Assembly: GCA_951213105.1 (NCBI GenBank)
Contig: OX578136.1
Coordinates: forward strand, 155,317,178 to 155,381,177
DNA from: Amaurobius ferox
Lineage: Eukaryota; Arthropoda; Arachnida; Araneae; Amaurobiidae
Direction: 5' to 3'
Length of the DNA stretch: 64,000 nucleotides
Both the position numbers and the translations under genes were made by a program. Positions 45,765 through 59,507 of this stretch are shown one piece after another. Below the pieces are notes generated by a model, which saw nothing but the letters and a program-made list of their open reading frames with translations, was not told where the DNA came from and ran no database searches. Numbering within the stretch: the stretch's first letter is position 1; every line of letters starts with the position of its first letter.

Positions 45765-45807
45765 ATGATTAAAAATGCACTTTTATGTAAAGTGCATTTT
45801 TAATCAT
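45765..45807. repeat. Perfect 19-bp inverted repeat (hairpin)
   Basis: The arms 45765-45783 and 45789-45807 are exact reverse complements around a 5-base loop (tatgt). Unassigned. Confidence 0.85.
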
Positions 45808-46041
45808 ATTGCGGAAAAATTTAGTCCAATTTTCTAAAAAGTAAAAAAAAAACGGGTCAGAGTTTTCGAATCCTACGAAAATTTGATCGTATATCTAAAT
45901 ATCACAAAATGTTGACTATATAGTTTAATATATAGAATTTTATATCACTATATATAAAGATCACATATGGATAAAATAATTAAGGAGAATTCCTTGTACA
46001 CAAGTTATGCAGATAACAAAATTGAGTCCAATCCAAGAAGA

Positions 46042-46097
46042 CTGGATAATCCAAGATCTGGCCCAATCCAAAATCTGGCCCAATCCAAGATCTGGCT
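46042..46097. repeat. 17-bp tandem repeat, three units
   Basis: Units of the form cccaatccaagatctgg with one variant. Confidence 0.8.
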
Positions 46098-46349
46098 GAG
46101 TAAGTTTTTGAGATTAAAATGAATGTAATGCTCTGTGTGTGTTGTGTCTTACAAATTTGGTTTACAATTAAATAAAAAATCTGATGTGGACAGCACATGG
46201 CTAACCCTATTTAATGCAAAGATGTATAAGATCTGCGGCCCAAAGATTTTCATGTTAAATTGTATATTTATACTTGTGCTGGTTTTTTTTCCTTTTTCCT
46301 TTTTTTTATTTGCAAATTCTGTTTGCATCTTTGATGGAAATTCAATTAT

Positions 46350-46932
46350 ATTATGTTACCCTTCATTTTACAGGGCTTGAAAAAGTTTGACACCAAGTTT
46401 GATACCAAGTTTGAAACCAAGCTTGACAATGTACCCTCCACACCCTGGGGGTTACTTGCCAACCTACCCTTTGAGGAGGCTAGTGGCGTCACAAACACAA
46501 TATTGTATCGGGGCTGTTTATCACTACAATGATTGAAACTGTTAAGTTTTTTATCATTGAGTCATCAATAACCCCTTTTATGCATAATTATGTCGAATTT
46601 TGTCCTCTGACGCCAGGTTAAGAAAATATAAAATTTTGAATACATTTAGAAGTTTTTCCTCGAAATTAAAAAAAAAGTCTACATAGTTCTAGATTTTTCA
46701 TTAACAAAGCCGGATATAAAGTTTTGTAAAAATCCATTCATATTTATGGCATCTATTGTGTAAACAAGAAATAGACCACAGACAGACTGATATACAGACT
46801 TAACTTTAAAAATAGTCAAAACGTGTTTTGGAGGTTCTAAGATATATCTTGACATTAAAATATCGAAAGTCGAAAATTTTCGTGAAAACAATACGTTTTC
46901 ATTATATTCTAAATGAAAAAATAAAAATTTCA
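46350..46932 (+). repeat. Family C dispersed repeat, copy 1
   Basis: It matches 53590-54136 over most of its length (for example tgacgccaggttaagaaaat). The start follows an agggcttgaaaaa block. Non-coding; its reverse complement has the same layout as family B. Confidence 0.7.
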
Positions 46933-47679
<747 letters not shown>

Positions 47680-47680
47680 C

Positions 47681-50627
47681 AGATTTGGGAGAAATATAAA
47701 TTAATTGAGCACTTGGAAATAGTTTAACATGTTGACATCGGGAAAATTCGCAAATGTTAATATACAATTAAATGCCAAGAAGTTGTGCCATGATTCTTGT
47801 GCACCATCCATTTCACTGTAACAGGAGTAAAATCATTGCATTATATACAGGAAAAGTCATGCACTGACCACATCAAATTTTTAAATAACGCAATCATCTA
47901 AACATTTATTACACATATAAACTCAAAAATATGTAAGTGTATATTAAAGACAACTTAAGTATAAAAAGAAAATTGTTTAGCGTCAATATTCAAATATTAA
48001 GTATGAATATATATATAGTATGAATTTAATGAGTCTATTGATATTCTAATGACTATATATCGTTTAATATAAAGACTACTGCCTAGTCGATGCTAGCCAT
48101 TTTTCTAATTCTCAAATCAGATTTGGGAGAAATATAAATTAATTGAGCACTTGGAAATAGTTTAACATGTTGACATCGGGAAAATTCGAAAATGTTAATA
48201 TACAATTAAATGCCAAGAAGTTGTGCCATGATTCTTGTGCACCATCCATTTCACTGTAACAGGAGTAAAATCATTGCATTATATACAGGAAAAGTCATGC
48301 ACTGACCACATCAAATTTTTAAATAACGCAATCATCTAAACATTTATTACACATATAAACTCAAAAATATGTAAGTGTATATTAAAGACAACTTAAGTAT
48401 AAAAAGAAAATTGTTTAGCGTCAATATTCAAATATTAAGTATGAATATATATATAGTATGAATTTAATGAGTCTATTGATATTCTAATGACTATATATCG
48501 TTTAATATAAAGACTACTGCCTAGTCGATGCTAGCCATTTTTCTAATTCTCAAATCAGATTTGGGAGAAATATAAATTAATTGAGCACTTGGAAATAGTT
48601 TAACATGTTGACATCGGGAAAATTCGAAAATGTTAATATACAATTAAATGCCAAGAAGTTGTGCCATGATTCTTGTGCACCATCCATTTCACTGTAACAG
48701 GAGTAAAATCATTGCATTATATACAGGAAAAGTCATGCACTGACCACATCAAATTTTTAAATAACGCAATCATCTAAACATTTATTACACATATAAACTC
48801 AAAAATATGTAAGTGTATATTAAAGACAACTTAAGTATAAAAAGAAAATTGTTTAGCGTCAATATTCAAATATTAAGTATGAATATATATATAGTATGAA
48901 TTTAATGAGTCTATTGATATTCTAATGACTATATATCGTTTAATATAAAGACTACTGCCTAGTCGATGCTAGCCATTTTTCTAATTCTCAAATCAGATTT
49001 GGGAGAAATATAAATTAATTGAGCACTTGGAAATAGTTTAACATGTTGACATCGGGAAAATTCGCAAATGTTAATATACAATTAAATGCCAAGAAGTTGT
49101 GCCATGATTCTTGTGCACCATCCATTTCACTGTAACAGGAGTAAAATCATTGCATTATATACAGGAAAAGTCATGCACTGACCACATCAAATTTTTAAAT
49201 AACGCAATCATCTAAACATTTATTACACATATAAACTCAAAAATATGTAAGTGTATATTAAAGACAACTTAAGTATAAAAAGAAAATTGTTTAGCGTCAA
49301 TATTCAAATATTAAGTATGAATATATATATAGTATGAATTTAATGAGTCTATTGATATTCTAATGACTATATATCGTTTAATATAAAGACTACTGCCTAG
49401 TCGATGCTAGCCATTTTTCTAATTCTCAAATCAGATTTGGGAGAAATATAAATTAATTGAGCACTTGGAAATAGTTTAACATGTTGACATCGGGAAAATT
49501 CGAAAATGTTAATATACAATTAAATGCCAAGAAGTTGTGCCATGATTCTTGTGCACCATCCATTTCACTGTAACAGGAGTAAAATCATTGCATTATATAC
49601 AGGAAAAGTCATGCACTGACCACATCAAATTTTTAAATAACGCAATCATCTAAACATTTATTACACATATAAACTCAAAAATATGTAAGTGTATATTAAA
49701 GACAACTTAAGTATAAAAAGAAAATTGTTTAGCGTCAATATTCAAATATTAAGTATGAATATATATATAGTATGAATTTAATGAGTCTATTGATATTCTA
49801 ATGACTATATATCGTTTAATATAAAGACTACTGCCTAGTCGATGCTAGCCATTTTTCTAATTCTCAAATCAGATTTGGGAGAAATATAAATTAATTGAGC
49901 ACTTGGAAATAGTTTAACATGTTGACATCGGGAAAATTCGCAAATGTTAATATACAATTAAATGCCAAGAAGTTGTGCCATGATTCTTGTGCACCATCCA
50001 TTTCACTGTAACAGGAGTAAAATCATTGCATTATATACAGGAAAAGTCATGCACTGACCACATCAAATTTTTAAATAACGCAATCATCTAAACATTTATT
50101 ACACATATAAACTCAAAAATATGTAAGTGTATATTAAAGACAACTTAAGTATAAAAAGAAAATTGTTTAGCGTCAATATTCAAATATTAAGTATGAATAT
50201 ATATATAGTATGAATTTAATGAGTCTATTGATATTCTAATGACTATATATCGTTTAATATAAAGACTACTGCCTAGTCGATGCTAGCCATTTTTCTAATT
50301 CTCAAATCAGATTTGGGAGAAATATAAATTAATTGAGCACTTGGAAATAGTTTAACATGTTGACATCGGGAAAATTCGAAAATGTTAATATACAATTAAA
50401 TGCCAAGAAGTTGTGCCATGATTCTTGTGCACCATCCATTTCACTGTAACAGGAGTAAAATCATTGCATTATATACAGGAAAAGTCATGCACTGACCACA
50501 TCAAATTTTTAAATAACGCAATCATCTAAACATTTATTACACATATAAACTCAAAAATATGTAAGTGTATATTAAAGACAACTTAAGTATAAAAAGAAAA
50601 TTGTTTAGCGTCAATATTCAAATATTC
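47681..50627 (+). repeat. 438-bp tandem satellite, six full units and one partial
   Basis: Unit starts (agatttggga) fall at 47681, 48119, 48557, 48995, 49433, 49871 and 50309, exactly 438 bases apart; the last unit stops after about 318 bases. Units appear identical except at one site near unit position 63, where the base is C, A, A, C, A, C, A in order. No coding frame. The unit includes tcattgcattatatacagga, which resembles the tail of family B. Confidence 0.95.
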
Positions 50628-50667
50628 AGAAGTGAAAATAATTTAAATATGAACGAAAAGTTTTTCT

Positions 50668-50746
50668 CAAATGGATAGATAAATCGTTGACTGGTCAGGA
50701 AAAAAATCGGTGGTTCGAATCCTACCCATGGACACGGTTTTTTTTC
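50668..50746 (+). repeat. tRNA-like SINE head with T-run
   Basis: It has an aatggatagataaatc box A-like stretch and a perfect box B GGTTCGAATCC at 50712-50722, followed by an eight-T run at 50738. Arms for a full tRNA cannot be drawn, so it is a tRNA-derived sequence and not a tRNA gene. Confidence 0.5.
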
Positions 50747-51006
50747 GAATGAAGTCCAAACAATTTAATTTTACAAGTTAGATGCGCGTTGGACAATTGA
50801 GATCCGCAAAAATTGCGATTTTTTTTTTTCAGAACCTTACAATTCATGATAGCGACTGTCATTTTAAGAAAGGATCCGAATACACGATACTATCCTGTAT
50901 TAAAAGATAAATAAATAGAAAAGGAGAGCAATCAATTGGTCGTAACGATCTGGTTGCACCATCTAGAGGAGAAGAATGTAGGGTCCACTTCAACTATTCA
51001 AATATC

Positions 51007-51080
51007 GTCCCAGTAGCTTAATGGATAAAGCACCGACTGGACATATGGAGATCGGTGATTAGAATATCGGTTGAGATATG
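51007..51080 (+). repeat. Second tRNA-like SINE head, decayed
   Basis: Box A tagcttaatgg fits the consensus exactly; the box B position reads ggtgattagaatatc and is degraded. It lies about 340 bases after the other head. Confidence 0.45.
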
Positions 51081-51595
51081 AGTTCTTCCCAATAAATCAC
51101 TCAAAATGTAAATCGAAATTTTGCATATACCGTTGTTAGAAAATCTCCTATTACTCAATATAAATTGTTAAGATCAGGGCAGCCGACAAAGGGGTGGAGG
51201 CAAAAGAATGATTTGCATGCAGGTCAAGAACGCATAAAACGTTCATGCAAAAAGAGGCAATAACTTGTAAAATAGGGGGTAGTAAGAGGACCTGCGCATT
51301 TGCAGCATATGGACCCAACACATTCTGTCGGCATCATTGGTTAGGCTATCAACCTAATCGAAGAACCAAAGATCTTCCCTCACTCTAAAGGTATTCGCAA
51401 CTTCTCTTTTAACGGAACTGCAAAGATAAGATCCTCGCCTTCAGTTCTACAGATGCTATCGCAATACATAAGTCAAGGCTCATTAAACGAGACATAACTA
51501 TCCACCGACTTTTATCTCTGCGATGCACCTCTCACCGGTGACCCCTCCAGCAATGTCGGTCACCTCCCGTCCTGGGGCCACCTCCACTTCCTGGG

Positions 51596-51649
51596 TATAT
51601 AAGCGAGATTCTGAACCAGTTTCTATTTTGGTGTTCCACTCCTGCGACC
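51596..51649 (+). promoter_or_regulatory. TATA promoter and 5' leader of the lipocalin gene
   Basis: tatataag at 51596-51603 lies about 50 bases before the ATG, giving an expected transcription start near 51626. A CCAAT box in reverse (attgg) is at about 51337. The spacing fits an ordinary RNA polymerase II core promoter. Confidence 0.6.
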
Positions 51650-51784
51650 ATGACCGTACCTTGGAGAACAGTGGTGTCCGTGTTGGTGTTGCTCGTGATA
51701 TTTGTAGAAGATGCCCAGTCCCAGACCCTCCTCCTGGGGGCCTGCCCCACACCACCGATGCAGACCAATTTTTCGGCAAATGAT
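51650..51784 (+). CDS. Lipocalin (apolipoprotein D-like), exon 1
   Basis: Exon 1 of a secreted lipocalin, a beta-barrel carrier of small hydrophobic ligands. It encodes 45 residues: a signal peptide (basic MTVPWR, hydrophobic VVSVLVLLVIFV, probable cleavage after the AQS region), then GACPTPPMQTNFSAND, which matches the beginning of mature apolipoprotein D-type proteins with the first conserved cysteine. The ATG lies about 24 bases after the expected transcription start, and the exon ends at GTAAGT, phase 0. Longer frames overlapping on both strands ignore this splice site and are not genes. The next exons are at 59508, 61218 and 62245. Confidence 0.85.
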
Positions 51785-53589
51785 GTAAGTTGAATTTATA
51801 GATGTTTCAAGTTTTATTATAACAATATCATTCAGTAGGTGAAATGTCGTCGCAATATCAGTACGATCTGGACAAATATTAAATGTGAAAAGGGGCAAGT
51901 CATATAAAGGGGCGCCACTTATATTCTAAAATTTTGCAATCTAATTACAGTACTTTTAAAAAAAAGACGAATAAAAGAATATTACAAATATTGATATAAA
52001 TTCTATAATGCAATTCAATTGATTTCCCAAAGCAGAACTGTTGTAGTGTAACTGGTAGCTACACTACTACAGTTGTGTAGCTATATATACCAAGTGTACT
52101 ATATATACCAAGTGTGCTATATATACCAAGTACTGTAGTAATGTAGTTGGTAGCACACTTGGGTGCAATCCAGGAAGCCCAGATTTTGAAATCAGTTCCA
52201 ACCATGAGTTGTTTTAAGTTCAGTGTAATACTTATAATAAAAAATATATACGTATATAGTTTAGTAGAATGCAAGGGGAGTGGGATTCGCCCTCTCTCGG
52301 CTTTTCGGGGAGGGAAGTATGTAAGATAATGCAATTACTTCCTTACACAGCCAAAATACTGTAACTGGTAGTATGTTTAAGTGTAAAATCATACGAACCG
52401 TGTTTGCTATCCGGTTTCGTTCGAGTGATATTTTAAAATTAAATTAAATCGGCTTCTCTGCAATTGGCTCCAAGATAACATAATGTATTATATTAGCTGG
52501 GGAGGGGACTTCCCCATCTTTATTCGGAAGACGATAACTTAATGTAATTCAAGCAATTCTTTACGTGGCTGGAGTAGTGTAGTTAATGTCTCCTCTGGGT
52601 GTAATCCAGGTGATCCAAGTTTTGTCACCTGTTTTGGACTAATGTTATTTTGTAGAAACAGGTATTAATGTATAGTAATGGAATCATTTTATTTTCCTAG
52701 AACGTTATTACCCCCCCCCCCCTGTGCGATTAAAAGTCATAAACTCAAGTTGGTAGACTCTTGTGCGTTCCGACAGCAATTAATTCTAAAAATCCAGGGC
52801 CATAACCGGACTTTTGGCACCCTGAAGCAAATAATTTCAGGGCGCCCCTTCACCTAATGCATATTCTTAGATTCTTTTAATAAACCTAAAGCATATTCAA
52901 TGCACTTTATAGAGGAGGGGGTGGGGGGAGGTTGTAAGTTTAATTTATACATTTGTCATTGACTTTAAACGATTTTATAAAACTACCAAAATTACTTTTA
53001 ATAATGATAAATTTAATTCACATTGAAAATTTTATTTAACTTGTGTCTTTCAACGATGTATTTACAGATGTTTTAATGATGCACCAGGAGATAGATCTCA
53101 CCAAATTTTCTAATGGACCACTAGCTTCAGATCAGTTTGCACTAGCAATCTGAGATCCCAGTTTTTATAAATTTTGCAACCCAGTTCATAAAAGTTTATC
53201 AATTTTCATAAATGATATCCCATTCCAGATCGTTATTTTATATATTAATAAACATAGCTGTTTAAAAAAAAGTTTTTTAATAGAAAAATTTTAGAGAAAA
53301 ATCTTACTTTTTTTCGAACTGAATTATGCCTTATAGATAAAAAGAAATTTTAAGCAGCTGCTACGGCTCGCTCTATAACGGTATGGCACAATGAAAATCT
53401 AAAATATTTTAAAATTTTGGTGAATCATATGTGCACATTTTTTTTATGTGTGCTCGCACATTTTTTTTATCCTCTATGGAGAAAAGAAAATAACCGTTGG
53501 AGATCGGAACTACAACGCAATATTAAATCATAAATATCTGTAAAAATATTTGAAAAATTTGTATTGCTGTTCCAAATGATCGTAACTCT
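51785..53589 (+). other. Lipocalin intron 1, first part
   Basis: It contains an 18-bp tandem repeat (ctatatataccaagtgt, 52081-52134), C/G runs near 52710 and 52915, and no other recognised feature. Confidence 0.5.
52081..52134. repeat. 18-bp tandem repeat, three units
   Basis: Units ctatatataccaagtgta, with changes in the last three bases. Confidence 0.85.
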
Positions 53590-54136
53590 AACATGTTGCT
53601 TTTCATTTTAAAGGGCTTGAAAAACTCTTTTAATTGATACCAAGTTTGATAATGTAGAGCCCCCTCCCCCTTCACACACACACGAGGGGGGCTATTAACG
53701 TCACAAACACAAAAATTGTATCGCGGCTATTTCTCACTAAAATAATTGAAATTCTTACGTTTCGGGATTATTGAGCCATAAATAACCCCTTTCATACCTG
53801 TTTATGTTAAATTTTGTCCTATGACGCCAGGTTAAGAAAATATAAAATTTCGAATACATTTAGAAGTTTTCCCTCGAATTTAAAAAAATTATATCTAGTT
53901 CTAGATTTATCGTTATCAAATCCGAATATAAAGTTTCGTGAAAATCCATTAATATTTGTAGCAAGTTTCGTGTGCACAAAAAATTGACCACAGACAGAAA
54001 ATAAACATCACTTCAAAAATAGTCAAAACGTATTCAGGAGGTCCTAAAATATATATTGGCATCAAAATCTTGAAATCGAAAACTTTCGTGTAAATAATAC
54101 TTTCTCAATACTACGTATGAGAAAGTAAAAATTAGT
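53590..54136 (+). repeat. Family C dispersed repeat, copy 2
   Basis: It is homologous to 46350-46932 and ends in a hairpin, tactttctca ... tgagaaagta, which mirrors the terminal hairpin of family B. Confidence 0.7.
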
Positions 54137-54445
54137 TGGATGGTATAACATCCCTACCAGCTCCCTGCTTGGCTACATGTTAAAGCAAATAAAAAAATTA
54201 CCAATGCATTTTGGAATTAGTACATGAAATCACAAATATCCCCCAAATAATTGTAGAATTTTGGTAGGTGCATCACCTCTACGTTCTCTGCTGCATTACA
54301 TTATAGAAGAACAGCGTTTAAAAAAATTGGTGTGACGTATAATATCCTCAAATTCTCAGTTAAGGGGTTAATGCATTTAAAAGATTCAAAGACTCAATAT
54401 TTCAGACGCAGATAATCACAATATAAATAAATACCTAAAAATATA

Positions 54446-55032
54446 ACCTAAAATTGCTTTGTGTTTATATTTTACAGTTCACACAGAGATAACTTAAAAT
54501 TGCTTTGTATTCATATTTTACAGTTCACACAGAGATAACTTAAAATTGCTTTGTGTTCATATTTTACAGTTCACACAGAGATAACTTAAAATTGCTTTGT
54601 GTTCATATTTTACAGTTCACACAGAGATAACTTAAAATTGCTTTGTGTTCATATTTTACAGTTCACACAGAGATAACTTAAAATTGCTTTGTGTTCATAT
54701 TTTACAGTTCACACAGAGTTAACTTAAAATTGCTTTGTGTTCATATTTTACAGTTCACACAGAGTTAACTTAAAATTGCTTTGTGTTCATACTTTATAGT
54801 TCACACAGAGTTAACTTAAAATTGCTTTGTGTTCATATTTTACAGTTCACACAGAGTTAACTTAAAATTGCTTTATGTTGATATTTTACAGTTCACTCAG
54901 AGTTAACTTAAACTTGCTTTGTGCTGATATTTTACAGCTCACACAGAGTTAACTTAAAATTGCTTTGTGTGGATATTTAACAGTTCACACAGAGTTAACA
55001 TAAAATTGCTTTGTTTTAATATTTTACAGTTC
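54446..55032. repeat. 46-bp minisatellite, about 13 units
   Basis: The unit reads acttaaaattgctttgtg, then ttcatattttacagttcaca, then cagagata. The first units are almost identical and later ones diverge (gagata becomes gagtta). There are no unique spacers, so it is not a CRISPR-type array. Confidence 0.92.
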
Positions 55033-57429
55033 AAATGACCATATGCGACTCTACTGCCAAAGCTAGAGGCCTTTCTTTGAACACATTCTTAAAGATGTTG
55101 TGCTTTAAGTTACGTTGCAGGCATAGAAAACTAGTACGCGCAAACTTGTATCTAGTACACACAACCTTGTACCAGTACGAGCAACCTGGAAATACTACTT
55201 GAGCTAAGAATCGAACTTACACATCACGGCTTGACACTACATGATTTGGAGATCTAAAAGTCATGACAAGACTATTTATTTGCCTTTAAATTAATCGATT
55301 GAACGCTATACAATGCACTGTATATCGTATAGCCCCTGCACGATATTACGCGATATTCGGATAGGAAAACGCCGGGTAGAAAAATGACCAAAACATTTAC
55401 TTTTCTAGCTCTCAGAAAACTGAGAAACATTTTAAATGGTTCTTCGTTCTAAGACATCACATTTCCCAACAACACATACGGGTTCAGCTATTGTAATAAA
55501 TATGTCAAGTATTTTTTATCCATTGATAAGTCATTGACTTCATCGGATATCTTCGTTATTTTATATACCGACTCGCTCGCTTATCATGCATCGCAAATAA
55601 AACCCCATAAGTCACAACAATTTTAATGTCAAAGCTTTGTATTGCATCATAATCGAATATTCTTCAGAAATAAAAACCTCTTCATAAAGTAATAAGTAGA
55701 TCTTACTTGCCAGATAGCTTATCAGCATATTTTTCGCAATCAACTAAAAGGTACATAATGGAGGGGTTTTGAACGTTACGATGTGTAAAGAAGAGAGAGG
55801 CACATAGTCTGGTCTGACGCACTTGACTTTTGAACATTATTGAGGAGATTTAATCTGCTGAAATCGAACGTTTAGCTCAAAATGTTAGATGTTTAGAATT
55901 ACATTTGCAGTACATTAACTACCATCGGTGGACTTTTTTCACTCTTGTACGAGACTCAAGAAAGATGAAAAAGCCCGTTTAGAGAAAATGACCCAAATGC
56001 CAACTAAACGTATTTGAAAAAAAAAATGGATTAAAATCAATACGAGTAACTTTTAAAACTTTGTAAACTTTGTAGTATGCAAGAATAAATTTTAGAGGTA
56101 AATAAAAAAAATAGTACAACTTTACCTTATCATGGTTTAGATTTTTATGGATCTCCTTCGATAGTCTGTAGATTTTAGAACATTATTTATATTTTAGAAC
56201 ATTGTTTATATAAACCACCATTGTTTATATAAACTTGAAACCACCGCCTGCCCGCATTAATGTGTGCTTGCATTTTCATTCAATATTTAACGTTATCAAT
56301 ACTTAAAATCTCAAATCTAAAAATTTTCATATCTTAAAGTAATAGAAAAACTGATTTAATTTTTTTTTCAAACTATCGGACGCAATTCCTTTACTTCAAA
56401 AAAATATTGCCATTTAGGGAAAATTAAATAACGTTTCAGACGATATTGCACTCCAATAAAATATTCATAATTTAAGAATTCTAATCTAAAAAAGATATGT
56501 ATTGTTGGTTTTCCGTTTTATTCTATGTAAGAAGTTAAAAACTGAAATAACTGTTTTTTACCCTTAAGAAATATATTTATTAGGATATAGTGTTCAATTG
56601 ATTTTAAAAATGGAGTACTTTCAGACGTGTATGAAATATGCCAATTACAACAGATGATCAACCATTTCATTTCGTTACATTCCTTTATTCAATTAAACTC
56701 GTTTTATATTCTTAGATCGTCTGCTGACCATAGAGTTTGAAACTTAAAGTCTTATCACTTAAAATTATAAATTCCGAATGAAAACTTTGTTATTTTTATT
56801 TCAATTTTCCAAACAAAATGAAACCAAAATAGAGGTTAACAAAATTGTGACACCCGGCTAGTGTCCTTACTGTTATTCCTTACCTACTAATGCATAATAA
56901 AAAGCACTAAACTTGTCCGAAAATTATTTTATTTGCAATGGAAGTACCATGTATCCGAAATTTATTTTTTCAACGGATGCTAACACAAACGTACCTTTAA
57001 AAAGACTGAACATCGAGATAGAATTCTGTCGTGACAGTTTCAGCCATGCGGGTGCTATATAAAAATAGGTAATTTAAATTTTAACTAATTCCAGATGTTT
57101 CTCAAATTAATCCTCTGAGTTTTCACTTTTAAAGTATGTATATAGATTAGTAGGGGTGCGTAGGGTGACCGCGTAGAAAACTGAGCAAGAGTTTTCCATG
57201 TAGTAAAATATTAACTGTAGAATTGTAACAAAGAACTGCACAAATTATTTAAAACTCTTTATCAGAAGGCTGTTGTTTAATCTCATAACGATACGAATAC
57301 AATACATGTTTGTTATGCCTTATGTTAACCTTTCAGAACGCATTTGTTGATAAGCTTCATTATAAAAATTAAAATAATAATCTAAATATTTGTCTAGCGT
57401 GTTTTATACTTACTCAGAAGCTCTCTTGT
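55033..57429. other. Lipocalin intron 1, middle part
   Basis: AT-rich, with no gene or repeat I can support. Confidence 0.5.
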
Positions 57430-57720
57430 GACTTAAAAAGATAAATCTTTGCACGCTTATAGTATCAGCCACAGGGTAGAGCCTAATGGAGTTGAATTAT
57501 CGATGCTTTCTCCAGGGGCAAAGAAAATGAAGGCATCTAAAAGTCTTTCCATGCTCTCCAGATACCTCTATTGACCTATAAAGTTGAATCTGTGCACGTT
57601 TACAGTATAGTCTATGGACAGAGCCTAATGGAATCGGATTTTCTATTTCCTTTCCTAGAGACGAAAAAAATGAAGGGTGCTCGAGAAGTTTTCTAGATTC
57701 TTCAGAAGCCGATAATGACG
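57430..57720. repeat. Diverged tandem duplication, two units of about 145 bp
   Basis: Both units contain agagcctaatgga preceded by a tttgcacg- or ctgtgcacg-type block and followed by an aaatgaag block. Confidence 0.6.
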
Positions 57721-59507
57721 TAGTTTAGCGCACTTATAAAATAAAAGTTGAAACTTCGTTTCTTAAGATTGTCAGTCTCCGTGTATTTGACAGGCTTAAA
57801 TACTAGTTTAATAATCTTTATAATTGATTATATTAATAAATTTATATTGTATAACTATATTTCGATATTTGTGTTCAATTTTTAAATTAATTTCTTAAAT
57901 AAAAATATAAAAATATTAAGTTAGAAAAATCGGGATACGAATATACAAAATGTCAGATACCTCAACAAATCAACCACATTCCATGAACGAGTAAGCTATT
58001 ATGATCCATCTAAAACCAAGGGGAGGGTGCGTAAGTCTCTAATTATAGCGTGTGAAGGAGGGTACTCAGACAAGATCAATGTCGCAAAAGAGGTACGCGA
58101 ATATTGAAAGTCTGTGAAATATCGCTTTCTTAAAAATGTGCATATAGCTATTCTGCAAAAAGCAAGAATCCAGCTGTCCTACGATAAGCAATATTGCGAA
58201 TGCTCATATAGCAGTATTATATACATTGCGCTCGAGACGTCTGAGAATTATATATGCATTGCATAAATGTACTTATATACTCTCCATGGGATGGTACCAT
58301 CACAATTACTCAATCTTTCGATATTCTCAGACGCAGACTCACCGTACGATATTGGGCCTTCTGACTCACGACGAGGATGCTTATAACCACTCTTTCCCTT
58401 CAACTTATAGCTCGCACGCTTTATCTGCAATCCAACAACTTCATTCTGTTTCGACGAAACTGCTTGGGAATTGGAGTACTGTAGCGAACGCTCTTACGGC
58501 AGTATTAAATGCCTTGAGCTGGAGACGCCTTTAGCTGAACGCTATGATGCTGACTTATCACGCTTGACATTGGGGTCAAACCACAGCACTGCCAAGATGG
58601 TGATTTCGCATTATTGTTACACAGTTAGTACATAAAGATTTAAACACAGTTAAAGTACATAAAGATTTAAACATCAAAACTTTCTCAATGCTTGCAGAAC
58701 TCGTATTTGACCTGATTGGATGATTTTAACATTCTACTGTTCTTTTCATGCACACCAGAACTACTTTGACCAGGAGATATAGTTAGAGATGCATTCTGAA
58801 CTACTGTGTCTATGTATGCAAACAAAGAACTTTCAAATGTACCCGGAATTAAGACCTGACTCCAATGGACCTGACGACCTTAGAGTAAATCGCTTGGTCA
58901 CAAGTGGACCTTGCAGCTCGGAGAATGTTCCCTGTCGAGAGAATGTCTCTGTTTGCGACGCTAAGAAATCGCGTGTTAAGATATTTCTCGCCTTTACTTA
59001 GAAAATTTCTGAAAGAAAAAGCTAACTTTTCCTTTTCAGTAGAGAAGTCTTCCATTAAAGTGTAATGTATTATATGGCTTATCCCAACTCATACTAATTA
59101 ATATTTTTATTAAAAGTACAGCCACTTTCGATTTCCTTCCTAGATCATGATTTCTTTCTTGCATCACGTGATACAATTAGATGGTTTTCAACGACGTCAC
59201 AATAGCGAGAGATACTGTAGGGTCTTCCTATAGATATAATAGCTGAAAGCATTACCACAAATTTTACCTTTGTGGGTATATTCCTATTCAGTAATATAGT
59301 GGCTATTCTGGCAATACGCCATTAGAAAACTACCTATTTATTAACAGACACGTTCTTACCTTTGTTGGCGCTGGTACTCTTCCTTTCTGTCCTTACGAAG
59401 GGAACTATTATTTATCTCCGGGTTGATGCTTATTATTAAATTTGTATTCCGTTAAACTAACAAAGTATTAATTTTTGTATATAGTAATTTTATTGCTTCT
59501 CTTTCAG
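57721..59507. other. Lipocalin intron 1, last part
   Basis: A 102-residue frame at 58226 and a 70-residue frame at 58789 have no recognised motifs; I see no gene. Confidence 0.45.

Larger units (their letters stand above)
43439..46349. other. Long stretch without recognised genes
   Basis: I see no convincing frame. Contents noted separately: a GC-richer island (44880-45060), a perfect hairpin (45765-45807) and a 17-bp tandem repeat (46042-46097). Confidence 0.5.

Noticed and set aside
50668..51080. Functional tRNA genes
   Set aside because: Only pol III boxes are recognisable; acceptor and anticodon arms do not pair.
51498..51898. Several 78-93-residue frames on both strands over lipocalin exon 1
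   Set aside because: The spliced reading with TATA box, signal peptide and in-phase downstream exons explains the region; the others are shadows.
54446..55032. CRISPR-like array
   Set aside because: The 46-bp units are contiguous with no unique spacers, in a eukaryotic intron; it is a minisatellite.
58226..58534. 102-residue frame within lipocalin intron 1
   Set aside because: No motif or splice context; overlaps a comparable frame on the other strand.
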